64,000 nt of DNA, taken from Gnetum montanum (lineage: Eukaryota > Streptophyta > Gnetopsida > Gnetales > Gnetaceae). The stretch lies in the NCBI GenBank assembly GCA_015680685.1, contig MNCI01033474.1, positions 473,361-537,360 of the forward strand. The letters run 5' to 3'. This document shows positions 32,701-44,700 of the stretch, in pieces. The notes below the pieces were generated by a model, which searched no databases, was not told the DNA's origin, and worked only from the letters and a program-made list of their open reading frames with translations. Position numbers and translations under genes: made by a program. The first letter of the stretch is position 1, and every line of letters starts with the position of its first letter.

Positions 32701-35700
32701 TGTTATATATTTTATTCTGGTCTTGGAATTCTCTTTTCCTGTGCTGTTTTTGTTACAGAGCTTATCTTGCTCTAAATAAGAGCTTCCCAAGTGGAGATTT
32801 ATGTCAAAATCCATGCTATATATGGTTTGCAATTGTTGTATATAAAGTGCATCACAAAGATTGGCCATTTGAGCGGGTTAAAAAAATTTAAAAAAGCCAT
32901 TTGCAGTTATTAATAAAACCCCAACCTTAAAAAGCCTATAAAGAGGCTCTCCCTCTCTCCTTGTATTGCTGAGTTAGTTGAATGCATTCTGTTTGAGTTG
33001 ATTCTGTTACAATTTACACGCATACACTTTTTCTTATTTTTCTCTCTTGTCAGCTGCAGCCAGTTGCATCTTGAAGGCTAGCAGCAATGTTATTTAATCA
33101 ACGAAATATGTATGATTGAAAATTTCATAATTTGATCTAGAAACTCATTGTCAAGGAAACATAGCTAGTTATTGAACAAATAATTCCATGAATGAAAAAC
33201 TTAAGCTTTTTCATTGAAATCTAAATTCTTGGAATATTTTAATCAGATGATTCAATGAATATTCTTCTGTTACAGATTTGAGGAAAACATGTGCTGTTAA
33301 AAAGGTTGTGAAAATTATTAGGCTTATCTACATTTGTCAAGATTCATAACTGGATGGATTTAGAAATGTTTGTTATTCATTTTTTTATTTTGTAATTTTT
33401 CCTCTCAACTTTGTCTCCATTTAATAATATTTAATAAGTTTAATTTTATTTTTGTAGCTATCAGCATTAGTTGCTGACATTGGACTGAATATCCGAGAAG
33501 CTCATGTGTTTTCTACAAATGATGGATATTCTTTAGATGTTTTTCTAGTGGATGGGTGGCAATCGGAGGTAAGCATGTAGCAAGTAGGTAACATGCTATT
33601 CTTGTTTGTATTTGGTATAAATTCCATAGTTGACATAGGTGGAAGAACATGATTATGAAGCAAGTTACCATTTTCAAGAAAGTAATGTTTATACACATAT
33701 ATGTTTCTAAAAGAAAGAAACTGATTAACAGTTCATCAGTGCAAACATTTTAATGATAGTATCAGGAATAATGGAGAAAGTGAACTCACATAGTGGACCC
33801 CAAATAAATGGGATAAAACTATGATGATGATGATGCTGATGTTATCCTGGCCATCTATGTGAAGTTGAGAGAACATTTATTAAGAAAAAAAAAAGGACTA
33901 GGCACTGTATCAATGATAATTATTCCACTTGCTTGTAGTAGAAATAATGGCACCGTCGAAGAATCTTAAGATGATTGGTATTTTCAAAGTAAGGTTCATC
34001 TTTAAAGTTTTCATGATAAATTGGATTGGCAACCAATGTTGGTTACTTTGCACTATACTAAATGTTTTCAAACATCTTTCTACTATCAAACTAATGTAAT
34101 GCCCGGGCTATTTTAATATGACTCTAAATGTTCTAGGAGCGCAAGTTTAAAATTATTCATCTTGCCAAGTAATTGGAAAACACACTTGTTGAAATTAAGA
34201 GTTAAATGACATGTCTTGTGGATTCTTGACATAGCATGCCCAAATGCAATTTGATATTTGATCAACTTATGTGAAAGGCGAGTATCTAAAGCATCAGAAG
34301 ACTTTACAAACTCATGTATTAATTATTTCTGTTGCCTTATAAATATTTTGACATTTAAAGCTGTCTCACCTTTGGAGTTTTTATTTCTGCAGTCAAAACT
34401 TTGGAATACTCAACTGTAAAATGTCTTTACACCATATATTTATGTCCTCTCTAGTGAAAGCATATTTGTAATGCTGTCTTAAGTGTTTTTTATCATGTTG
34501 AGATAGAGATGAGATTGTAATGTAGGTTGACATTTTATAGTCATTTTGTTGACTTAAATTTGTGCTTCCATCTGTTGGTTTACATCTTGTTTTTGGTTGT
34601 TCACATGTTTCTCCAAGCACGAGACCTCAAAATTTGTGAATACAAGTACATTCAAGCAAAACATACACTAGCATATATGTTTGAACGGTTTCTGCAAAAT
34701 TAACAGCTGACGCTGTTGGATTTAATTGGATTTCCTGCAATAACGAGATGAAAAACGCTCCTTCCATCAAACTAATGGTTCAGCTATATGTGTTCAAGCT
34801 TTAGGTTCCAACATTTATATAAAACAACTCTTCCATCACTGGGTTTTCTTTTTAAGTTTTTCATCTGGGGAACTGAGGTGCTTCAGAGTAATAGGATTGA
34901 AAATGTATTATTAAGGTCTGCTTTGCATGCTATTTTTCTGCATGACAGGATGAGTGAAGACCCAAAGGGTTGCTGACTTCATGCAATGCTGTGGTCAGGA
35001 CACGTGCAGTTTGCATAAAGCCTTGGAGGATGCTGTTGCTAACACAGAGGTACTTTGGTTCACTGCAAGCTTTCCTTTGACTGTTAGTGTTTTTAAAGAT
35101 CCGTCCATGAGGTTTATGACAGTTCATTAAATAATGAATGGCCAGACTTGTGAAATTGCAAGTAAAACAGTTGAAAAATTTAATTAATTTTATGGTATGG
35201 CACTGTAGGACTGTTTTGTTTACTTTTTAATATTTAAAGCTGCTAAATTAATCTTTTTTATTTTGCACCTCGTGCACCCCTTTTTAATATATGGATTTAT
35301 TGTTTTGGCCTCGCAAATGTCTGGGAATTTCCCTGTCAAATATTGATGGGCTGGGGAAGGTTTCCTTAAAATGAGCCTTTTCGGAATAGTAAATTGACCA
35401 GCTAGGCAACCAAATCCTGCCTCAACTGAGCTGAAACTTAAGTGGATTTGCTCCTAGTTCCATTTCTCATTGACGGAACTACTGGTTATGCCTCTTTGCT
35501 TCCAAGAGCATGTTCCTACCCTGCTGATTTCTCCAGAATCTCTTCTGTCCGTTAAGCTGACAAAATGCAGGCATCCCACTAGCCCTTATTCAGCCTAAAA
35601 TTCCCGCTTTCTTGAAACAACTGTTCATGCAAAATCAAGAACTTTACTAACCCTGGATAGCCTGAAAGTGAAATATGTATGTGTTTGGTACTTAATGGGT

Positions 35701-38700
35701 TAGAGGCACTGGAGCAAATACTAGGCATAACCGCAAATTGGAAAATGCTTATAATTTATGTTATTTTCAGTCCTTGGAATTTGCAATGACTAGTTGAAAC
35801 CCTGAATGATCAATATGGATGTACACGTCCCAAGTTGAAAACTAAGATAATACTTTATCTATGCAGAGGACTCACACAAGGTCTAGAAGGCCACATCTTC
35901 TATAACGCACTTAGTTTGGATATTGAATTTATCTTTTTAGGTAGGATCTAATCAATCTTGCTTGAGAGAGCCTTCTGTATCATGATTAATAGCATAAACC
36001 ATCACTGGCACACAAGTCCTTTAAGAAATGAATGTGCCTGCTAGTTCAGAACTACGTATTCAAATGCCTGAGTTCTTATCAAGAAAATGTAATAGTTAAC
36101 CAAACTAATTCAAGTAAGGCATCGGTATTTGTTGATCAGTTCTTGCTTCATCTTGCTTCAGTTTATATCTAAATGTTGAATTGTGATATTTAACGGTTTT
36201 TGTATAGCCATGCTTGTTGATGTGTCCCATTAAAGCAATTTGTAAGAAAAGGGTGAAAATAGACTTTCATGTTGCAAATGTTTAGACCTTTACAAACATT
36301 AAAAATATAATGAATTGATTTACCTAGACCAATACACTATTTATAATTGGTCCTTCACACCCCAAGAGTAGACATGTAATCTTTGCATATGCGAATAAGA
36401 TAATTAGTAATACATTCTATCTTACCTTTTTTCAAAAACTGGTAATACAGGCACAATGTTAGTTTTATGGTATGGAACAAGTCTTTTTGAGAGTTTAGAA
36501 ACTAACTTCAGGTTTGTGCCTGGATTGCTTCTTAGCAAGAGGGGAAAGATTATAAAGATTGTCGAAGGTGGAAATTGTTGTTATAATTGGAAGCGATAGT
36601 TTCAATAAAACAGCAGATCAGATCTGAAAATACACTAGAGAAGCTCTGGAGAAATTATTAGAACGTTGTAGATTTGAATAAAACATTAAATGCAGAAAAT
36701 ATTGTGTTGTAGTAGATCAAATAGACACTGTAAATCACTGAAAAACCGCTGTAAACTCCAGCAAACGTTTGTTATAAAAGCAGAATGAAAACAGCGAAAG
36801 AAAATAACACAAGAACACAGAGATTTATGTGGTTCGGGCCCTTTTTACCCTACCTCCATAGCAATGCTGATTTACCTTCTATTCTGCTCAAATCTTAAGG
36901 ACACAAGCCCGTCCTTATAGCTTTCCCAAGCACCCAATCTATTACTCCAATAGATCTCAGATTGCAGACTCTTGTCTCCAAGGTAAAACCTCAACACAAT
37001 GCTTCCACATCAAAAACACACACATAAAGGTTACCCCAAGCCTTTTGTTTATAAGGAAACATTGGGACCAAATCCCGTGGGATAAAACACATCCCTACAT
37101 AAACATCACTTTACAAACTTTACAAGCATCATTATTTAAAATGCAACATCCTTTTAAAAACATAAAAGGAAATACAACAAAATAATACTAATGTATTTGT
37201 CTTCATTTTTCCAACAAACTCCCCCTTGAAGACAAATCCAACCAGCTTTCAAGAGATGTGTACTTTTAATTAAGCTTCAGCTATCCCAAGCTTCTTCCTA
37301 CAGAAAATGTGTTTTTTCAGCTATCACTGGTTTTGTTAAAGCATCAGTAACATTAAGCTTTGTATGGACCTTCTAAACATGCACCAAGTCGTCCTCTATG
37401 ATTTCTCTTATGAAGTGGAACTAGATATCTATATGTTTTGTCCTGGCATGAAAGGCAGAATTCTTTGCAAGATGGATTGCACTCAAACTATCACAAAACA
37501 CAACATACCTTTGTTTTCTTAATCCAAGAGATTGCAAGAATCTCTTCATCCATAACATCTTCTTGCATGCTTCTCTGAGGGCTACATATTTTGATTCAGT
37601 TGTAGATAAAGTTACCAGTGGTTGTAGACATTACAACCAACTCACTATTGCACCACCAAAAATAAATGTGTACCTTGTAGTGGAACATCTTGTATCATGA
37701 TCAATAGCAAAGTTTGCATCTACAAAACCTTCAATGTGCAGATTAGCATCTCCAAAACACAAGCAATGTGTTTCTGTGCCCTTTAAATATTTTAGAATCC
37801 ATTTAACAGCCTGCCAGTGATTCCCTCCATAGTTGGTCATAAATCTACTAACTACTCCAATGGCATAAGCAATATCAGGATGTGTACAAACCATGACATA
37901 CATCAATGACCCAACAACAGAAGTATATGGGATGTTTTCACCTTTTCAAAGTCCTTTTTTGACTTTGGACAGTCCTCCTTTGATAAATTAAATTGTGTTG
38001 AAAGAGGTGTACTTACAGGTTTTGCATCCTCCATGTTGAAACATTTTAGAACCTTTCCAATATAATCTTCTTGGCTCAGCCACAGCTTCTTCCTTTTTCT
38101 GTCCTTGTAAATATTCATTCCAAGAATTTTCTTTGCCTATCCCAAATCCTTCATAGCAAATTCTTTGCCTATTTCCAGTTTTAGATGTTTTATTTCTACC
38201 ATGGCATTTCTAGCAATTAACATCATCAACATACAACAACAACACTGTAAACTTACTCGAAACCTCTCCAGAAAAATACACACAGTGGTCCAGATTGTTT
38301 CTATAATAATTCAGCTTCTTCATGAAGGTATCAAACCTTTTATAACACTGTTTAGGGGCTTGTTTCAGACCATATAAGCTCTTTTTCAGTTTGCAAACCA
38401 GACCTGAACCTTGTTGTTTTTCATATCCTTCTGGCTATTTCATGTATATTTCCTCCTCCAAATCTCCATGGAGAAATGCTGTTTTTATGTCAAGCTGTTC
38501 CAATTCGAAGTCCATGCAGGCCACCAAAGATAACACTAAATGTATAGAAGAGTGTTTTACCATTGGAGAAAAAATTTCTTGAAAGTCTATACCTTGTTTT
38601 TGTGCATAGCCTTTCACCACCAACTTGGCCTTGAAATGTTTTTCCCCATTGGCCTCTGTTTTAATTCTGTATAGCCACCTGCACTGCAAGGGTTTTCTCC

Positions 38701-41700
38701 CTTTTGGCAACTGAACCAGCTCCCACGTTTTGTTGTGCTGGAGTGATTTCCATTCATCATTCATAGCTGCCTTCCACTTTGCAGCATTTGTGCACATCAT
38801 GGCTTCCTCCATTGTTTCTGGTTCACCACTATCATTGTAATGTACATAATTCAGCAAGGGAGAGTGCATGCATGTCAGGAGGTCTGGTAGCTCTTGTTGA
38901 CCTTCTAACCCAATGAGACACATCTATAGCTTGTTGTTCATCATCTTCTTCCTCATTTCCTTGTTGTCCTCCATTTTCTCTTTGCTGTCTTGAGTTCTCA
39001 GCTTGTTGCCATGTAATTTTAGCATGTTGTTCAGTGTTTCCAGATCTGGAAAATCCATGAATTTCATCATGTTCAACTTCTTCAGTCACCCTAAAAGGAG
39101 TTCTCCTGTTGTCTGAGCCATTGCTATCCTTGTTTTTTGTTTGTAGTTCACTAAACATCATGTTTTCTCTGAATTTAACGTCCCTTGATCTCGCTACATG
39201 TTTCAATTTAGGATCCTAAAGTCTGAATCCTAAATCATCTTCTCCATATCCAACAAATATGCAATGTTTAGCCCTATCCTGCAGCTTAGTTTTGTTCTCT
39301 TTTGGAATATGTATAAATGCCTCACATCCAAAAATTCTTAAATGATTGTATGAAATGTCTTTACCTCTCTAAATAGCTTCTGGAACAGCATTATCAATTG
39401 AAGAACGTGGAGATCTGTTCACCAAATATGCTACAATCTTAACTACCTCTCCCCAAAACATCTTAGGTAGGCCAACACTTGAAACCATTGTTCTAGCATG
39501 ATCCAACAATGTTTTGTTGCATCTTTTAGCAACTCCATTTTCTTGTGGTGTATCAGGAGGGGTACGAATGTGCGTAATTCCTTTGCTATTGCAGAAATCA
39601 ACAAATACTTTGGAAGTGCACTCCCCACTGTTATCAGTTTGTAAACATTTTATTTTCAGACTTGTTTCATTTTCTACTCTTGCAACAAATGTTTTGAAAA
39701 CTGAAAACACTTTATCTTTTGATTTCAGTATATAAACCCAAACCGTTCTTGTACAATCATCTATGAAAGTTACAAAATAAATAAATCCACCAAGAGTAAT
39801 GGGAGTCATAGGACCACAAACATCAGAATAGACCAATTCTAACTTATGTTTCTTTCTACTATCCAGATCCCTACGAAAGTTTACTTTTCTAGATTTTCCA
39901 ACAGTCTTTGCAATTAGTTTGGGCATAAGAAAATACAGGAATGAGAGACTAATTTTGAAGTACCTTTAAGCCTAACCAGCCAATGTGTCCAAGACGTCTA
40001 TGCCACACTTCAGAAATTTCTGCATTAGAAATTGCTACAACAGAGTTGCATGAATCTGTCATCAACGTATATAAGTTGCCCTCCTTCTTTCCTTTTAGAA
40101 TGGTCATGATTCCCTTGGAAATCCTCCAATATCCACTTCCACTACTGAAATTCAGACCTGAATCATCTAGCTGTGGAATTGAAATTAGCTTCTTTGTGAC
40201 TTCAGGAACATGTTTAACGTTATCTATTGTCACCTTTGGCATCCCTGCTTGTTGTAGACTTATACTTCCAATTCCAAGAACTTTTAAAGCTTTTCCATTA
40301 GCAACATATACAAAACCAGATTTAACTTCATGATAATATGTAAAACAAGACTTATTTGGACAAATGTGAAAGCAGGCATCTGAGTCAATCAACTAGATGT
40401 CATTGCTATATCCATCTGCCACCATTGTACATAGTTCTTGAACCAAGAAACTAACGTTTTCATGAGCTACATTTTTCTTTGATGTTCTTTCTTTCGAGTT
40501 CTTTTCCTTTCCTTTATCTTTCTGTGCTTTCCATGCAAAGTAGTCCTTCTTCAAATGACCTTTCTTCTTATAGAACCAACTTGAGTTTTGCCATGTGATA
40601 CACCTATGTTCTTGCTTGTCCCCCTACCTGGGAAACGTCTCCTACTTCTCCTTCTTTCCTCTGCTACATGAACATTTCCAGATCCAGAAGAATCATCTAC
40701 CCTTTCTTTTGAATCTTGAAGGGTAGACATAACTTGTTCAAATGTCATAGATGAGACACTCATAGAAGTTATAGATGTCACAATTGCAGACTAGAAAACA
40801 GGTAAGGAGTCTAACAGAGCATAGGATTTAACTAAATCTGGAATAACAATTTTATATTCTTCCAACTTGTTCAGATTTTCCATCAACTCATCCAAATGAT
40901 TTTGGAAAGGCGCATCAGATCTCTTTTTGCGTCTACAAATTTTCTGATAAATATGAAAGCTATTCAAACTTGATACTTTATCAAACCTATTCCTCAATGT
41001 TTGCCACAAATCATGTGGATCCATATCAGGTTTAATTGATGCCAAGATCCCATTGCTTAGGGTTGGATGAATGAAAGATAATCCCTTGGTCTTAATTTTT
41101 CTCCGATCAGCATTCGACAATCCTGTTGGTTGAGAGGGTTCTAGGGCCTCCTGACACTCCTTTTGTGCTAAAATGGCCTTTATCAAAATGCTTTAGACAT
41201 TTTAGTTCCTTCCTGCACCTCTTCATCTCTTTAGATTTAGGTCCACTACTAGTTGTTATAATCAGAAGCGATAGTTTCAATAAAACAATCAGTAGATCAG
41301 ATCTGAAAATACAGTAGAGAAGCTTTGGAGAAATTATTAGAATGCTGTAGATTTGAATAAAATGTTAAAGACAGAAAATATCGTGCTGTAGCAGATAAAG
41401 TAGACGCTGTAAATCACTGAATAAGCACTGTAAACTCCAGCAAACGTTTGCTGTAAAAGAAAAATGAAAACAAGGAAAGAAAATAATGCAAGAACATAGA
41501 GATTTATGTGGTTTAGGTCCTTTTTACCCTACCTCCACAACAATGCTGATATGCCTTATATTCTCCTCAAATCTTAAGGACACGAGCCGTCCTTATAGCT
41601 TTCCCAAGCACTCAATCTGTTACTTCAACAGATCTTAGATCTTAGACTCTCGTCTCCAATGTAAAACCTCAATACAATGCTTCCACATCAAAAAGACACA

Positions 41701-44700
41701 CATAAAGGCTACCCCAAGCCTTCTATTTATGAGGAAACATTAGGACCAAATCCCAATCCTAACATATGTGGGATAAAACACATCCCCTCATAAACATCAC
41801 TTTACAAACTTTACAAACATCATTATTTAAAATGCAACATCCGTTTAAAAACATAAAAGGAAATACAACAAAATAATACTAATGTATTTGTCTTCATTTT
41901 TCCAACAGAAATGAAAAGAAAAAGAATGAATGAGTGCGAAAGTCCTTGGAATGTAACATGGGTGAATGTTGCCGATTCCTTGTTCCTCATCATTATTCAT
42001 TGTTTCCCTCATTTTCCTGTTACTTGTTTAGTGTCTCAAGTTTTTAAGGTTTTCTTGGTACTTGCTGATTTTTGTAGCTGATTCCTTCGTTACTTTGTGG
42101 ATTAAATGATGGCAGTCTTGTCATTGTGCATCTGTCAGTCCCTCTGTTGGTTAGTTTTTGTGTTTTCTTCCCTCATTGTTTTCCCTATTGATGTTTTCTT
42201 CATTAATTTCCCTGTTCTCTCAGCACTCTGTTAATCTCCTGTTGATAAAAGCTAAATGGTTCCTCAGTGATTGCTTAATCTGACCCTTAATGGTTTCAGC
42301 GACCTCAACTTTGTTTGGTCCTTTCGAGAGTTTAATGATAGTTAATCATAGTTTCAGTCTGCAAAGTCATCTACATAGCTGTCTTGACATTGAGGGAATG
42401 TTAAAACATATAATGTAATCATTGGTTTTTGCAAAATATATGTGATGACTTTCTACAGTGCATAGCTAAAAGAACCATCTGCTGCTAATTATAGAAATGG
42501 AAATGCAATCCATCATACGTGCCTTTTACCTCAAGTGCAATGTTTACCAGATGTGTCTCTTACAATTGATTCATATTATATTCATGGGATTGGCTCATTA
42601 CCATCACTTTTCTAGTGGTTTAGAAGTAACCTTGACGTTAATTATATTTTATTTTATTGGATCACGTTTTGTAACATTTTCTAGAAGGAAAAGTGGGCAA
42701 GGCATCCAACAAAATCATCCCCAGTTAAAGAGTTGACTAATGCTCGTGAACAGATCAGTGATTGTGAGGTTGACAAAACGCTACTGAAACTTCATAGAAA
42801 AGTAGCTTCTGGTTCTTGTGGCGACTTGTAAGTGCTTGTGTGTAGATATGTTGATTTGACTAAAATATTCTATTGTTTGTTAGTTACTATTCAGAAATAC
42901 TTGTGTAATGCATTGTTTTTTTAAATTGCAGATATCGCGGGACATATTTGGGCCAAGATGTTGCTATAAAAGTTCTCAAGCCTGAATGCCTCAATAAAGA
43001 TATAGAGTATGAATTTTCACAAGAGGTTATGATATTGAGGTTAGTTTTATGGCAAATGGCTTAGTAACTTTGCGGCTTGAAGCTGTTATTATGTACATAT
43101 ACTTTATGACATTCCATATACACAACAGAGTGTTCATGAACATTGATGTTTTGATCTGTAGAAGCCTATTGTCCTGTTGCAAGTGTAAGTTAGCTGCATT
43201 GTTTTTGGATTTGATTTTGTAGCCTGATGCTTGTGCCTTGCAGATGGACATCGAATGATAGGTCTTCCTTATTTTGTTGGTGCAACTTTTTCATTAAAAT
43301 AATTTTAGTTTCCATTATATCCTCTGATGATTCAATGCTGGTATAAATTATCATCACGATCATCAATATCGTACCCTTATCTCACTTAAGTTTTACAAGT
43401 CTTCCTTTCCATTCATGTTTATTAAGAGCTATATCGACAACTATTTAATGTTCTCTTATATGTCGAACTTCTTTGATAAAGCTGACTGTATTGTGTCGGT
43501 GATGAGGATCTTTTGGGAATTGACGGCGCTAAATCTGCTTTCATTTTATTTATTTTTGGATAAATAAAATTGCATGGTTTTTTTCTTTATTCGTTACCAG
43601 GATAAAATGACTTGCTTCTGACCATGTAAAATGGAAGGCAATTTGTGTGTTTAGGAATGGGATAAGCCATAAGAGTGTTTTATACATTAGCTAGATATAT
43701 TGTGAATCCTTAGTCATGTCTGCTGTTTGATGTCTAAGATCTCAACGAGTTTTTAAATGCACTTTGAATTACATCATTTAATTACCTGTTTTTGGAAAAA
43801 TTTTGGTTACAACTTTGGATCTCCACACCCAAAGTCTATCTGCATAAATCCAATTTTTGGAAATGCAAAGCTTGTGGAACTCCCAATGAAGGGAATTGCT
43901 CCTTGTTCAGTGTTTGGAATTGCTTAGTCATCCTGATTGTTGCTTTCCGCTTTGGCCATTGCTGGGAAAAGCCCTTCAGATCTCTACTTTTGAATGGCTT
44001 GCTGGTTGATAAGGCTAGGGCTTCTGCCCATCCACAACAATCTGTTTTCTGTGTCACTTGGTGAATTAAGATCTGTTCACTGGGAGAAAGATGCTATTTT
44101 ACTCTTACAGACAACCTGCGTCAAACGTAGGGAGGACATGCTGAAATAAAATAGATCACATCACACTTCCCATTGCAGAATAGGGCAGTTTACCCTTGTT
44201 ATTCAGCAGCTAATGAGAATGAATCAATGAAGTGATTAGTTTAATGTAGTGTGTGAGTACATTTTTGTTACCACTGCTCAGCTCATAGGATGCTCTGAAA
44301 TGAATGGTGACTTTCATGTTCGATTCTAAGGGGAGGATTCTGAAGGACCTATCTGAATCTTTTTTTTTGTAGGCCTGCAGCTAACAAACCTACCCTAATG
44401 TGATTCTGGGGTCTATTACAACAAAAGGATGTTACATCCTGGATGGAAATTCTTGGTTTTATTTCTAATGATAATTTTTTAGAATTTAAAGATGGAAAAA
44501 GTTAGTTCTTTTTTACAAGAGAATTTTTTTGAGTGAATTTGGGTAGTATATTATCAACAAACTATCTACAGTCAAGAAAAGGCATCAGAGGAGAGACCCC
44601 CACCGCAGCTTACAGATCAAAAACAGGGGTGCCTGTCCACTCCCAACAAACACCCCCTGGTCATGGATCACCCCAAACCGGAATCACAGTGAGACAAAAT

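Larger units (their letters stand above)
36576..41907 (-). mobile_element. Ty1/copia retrotransposon (Tork/Tnt1-like) in intron 7, TSD GAAAT
   Basis: A 5.3-kb minus-strand element has two LTRs and a perfect 5-bp target duplication GAAAT (36571-36575 and 41908-41912). Internal order on the minus strand is gag, protease, integrase, RT, RNase H: the copia order. All coding parts carry stops or frameshifts, so it is non-autonomous now. LTRs are clearly diverged from one another with small indels, so the insertion is not recent. The antisense orientation relative to the kinase keeps its own signals off the host transcript. Confidence 0.95.

Noticed and set aside
34940-35049. An earlier acceptor (34949) for kinase exon 7
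   Set aside because: Reading from there gives a stop within three codons; the acceptor at 34998 keeps the frame and the ACT helix.
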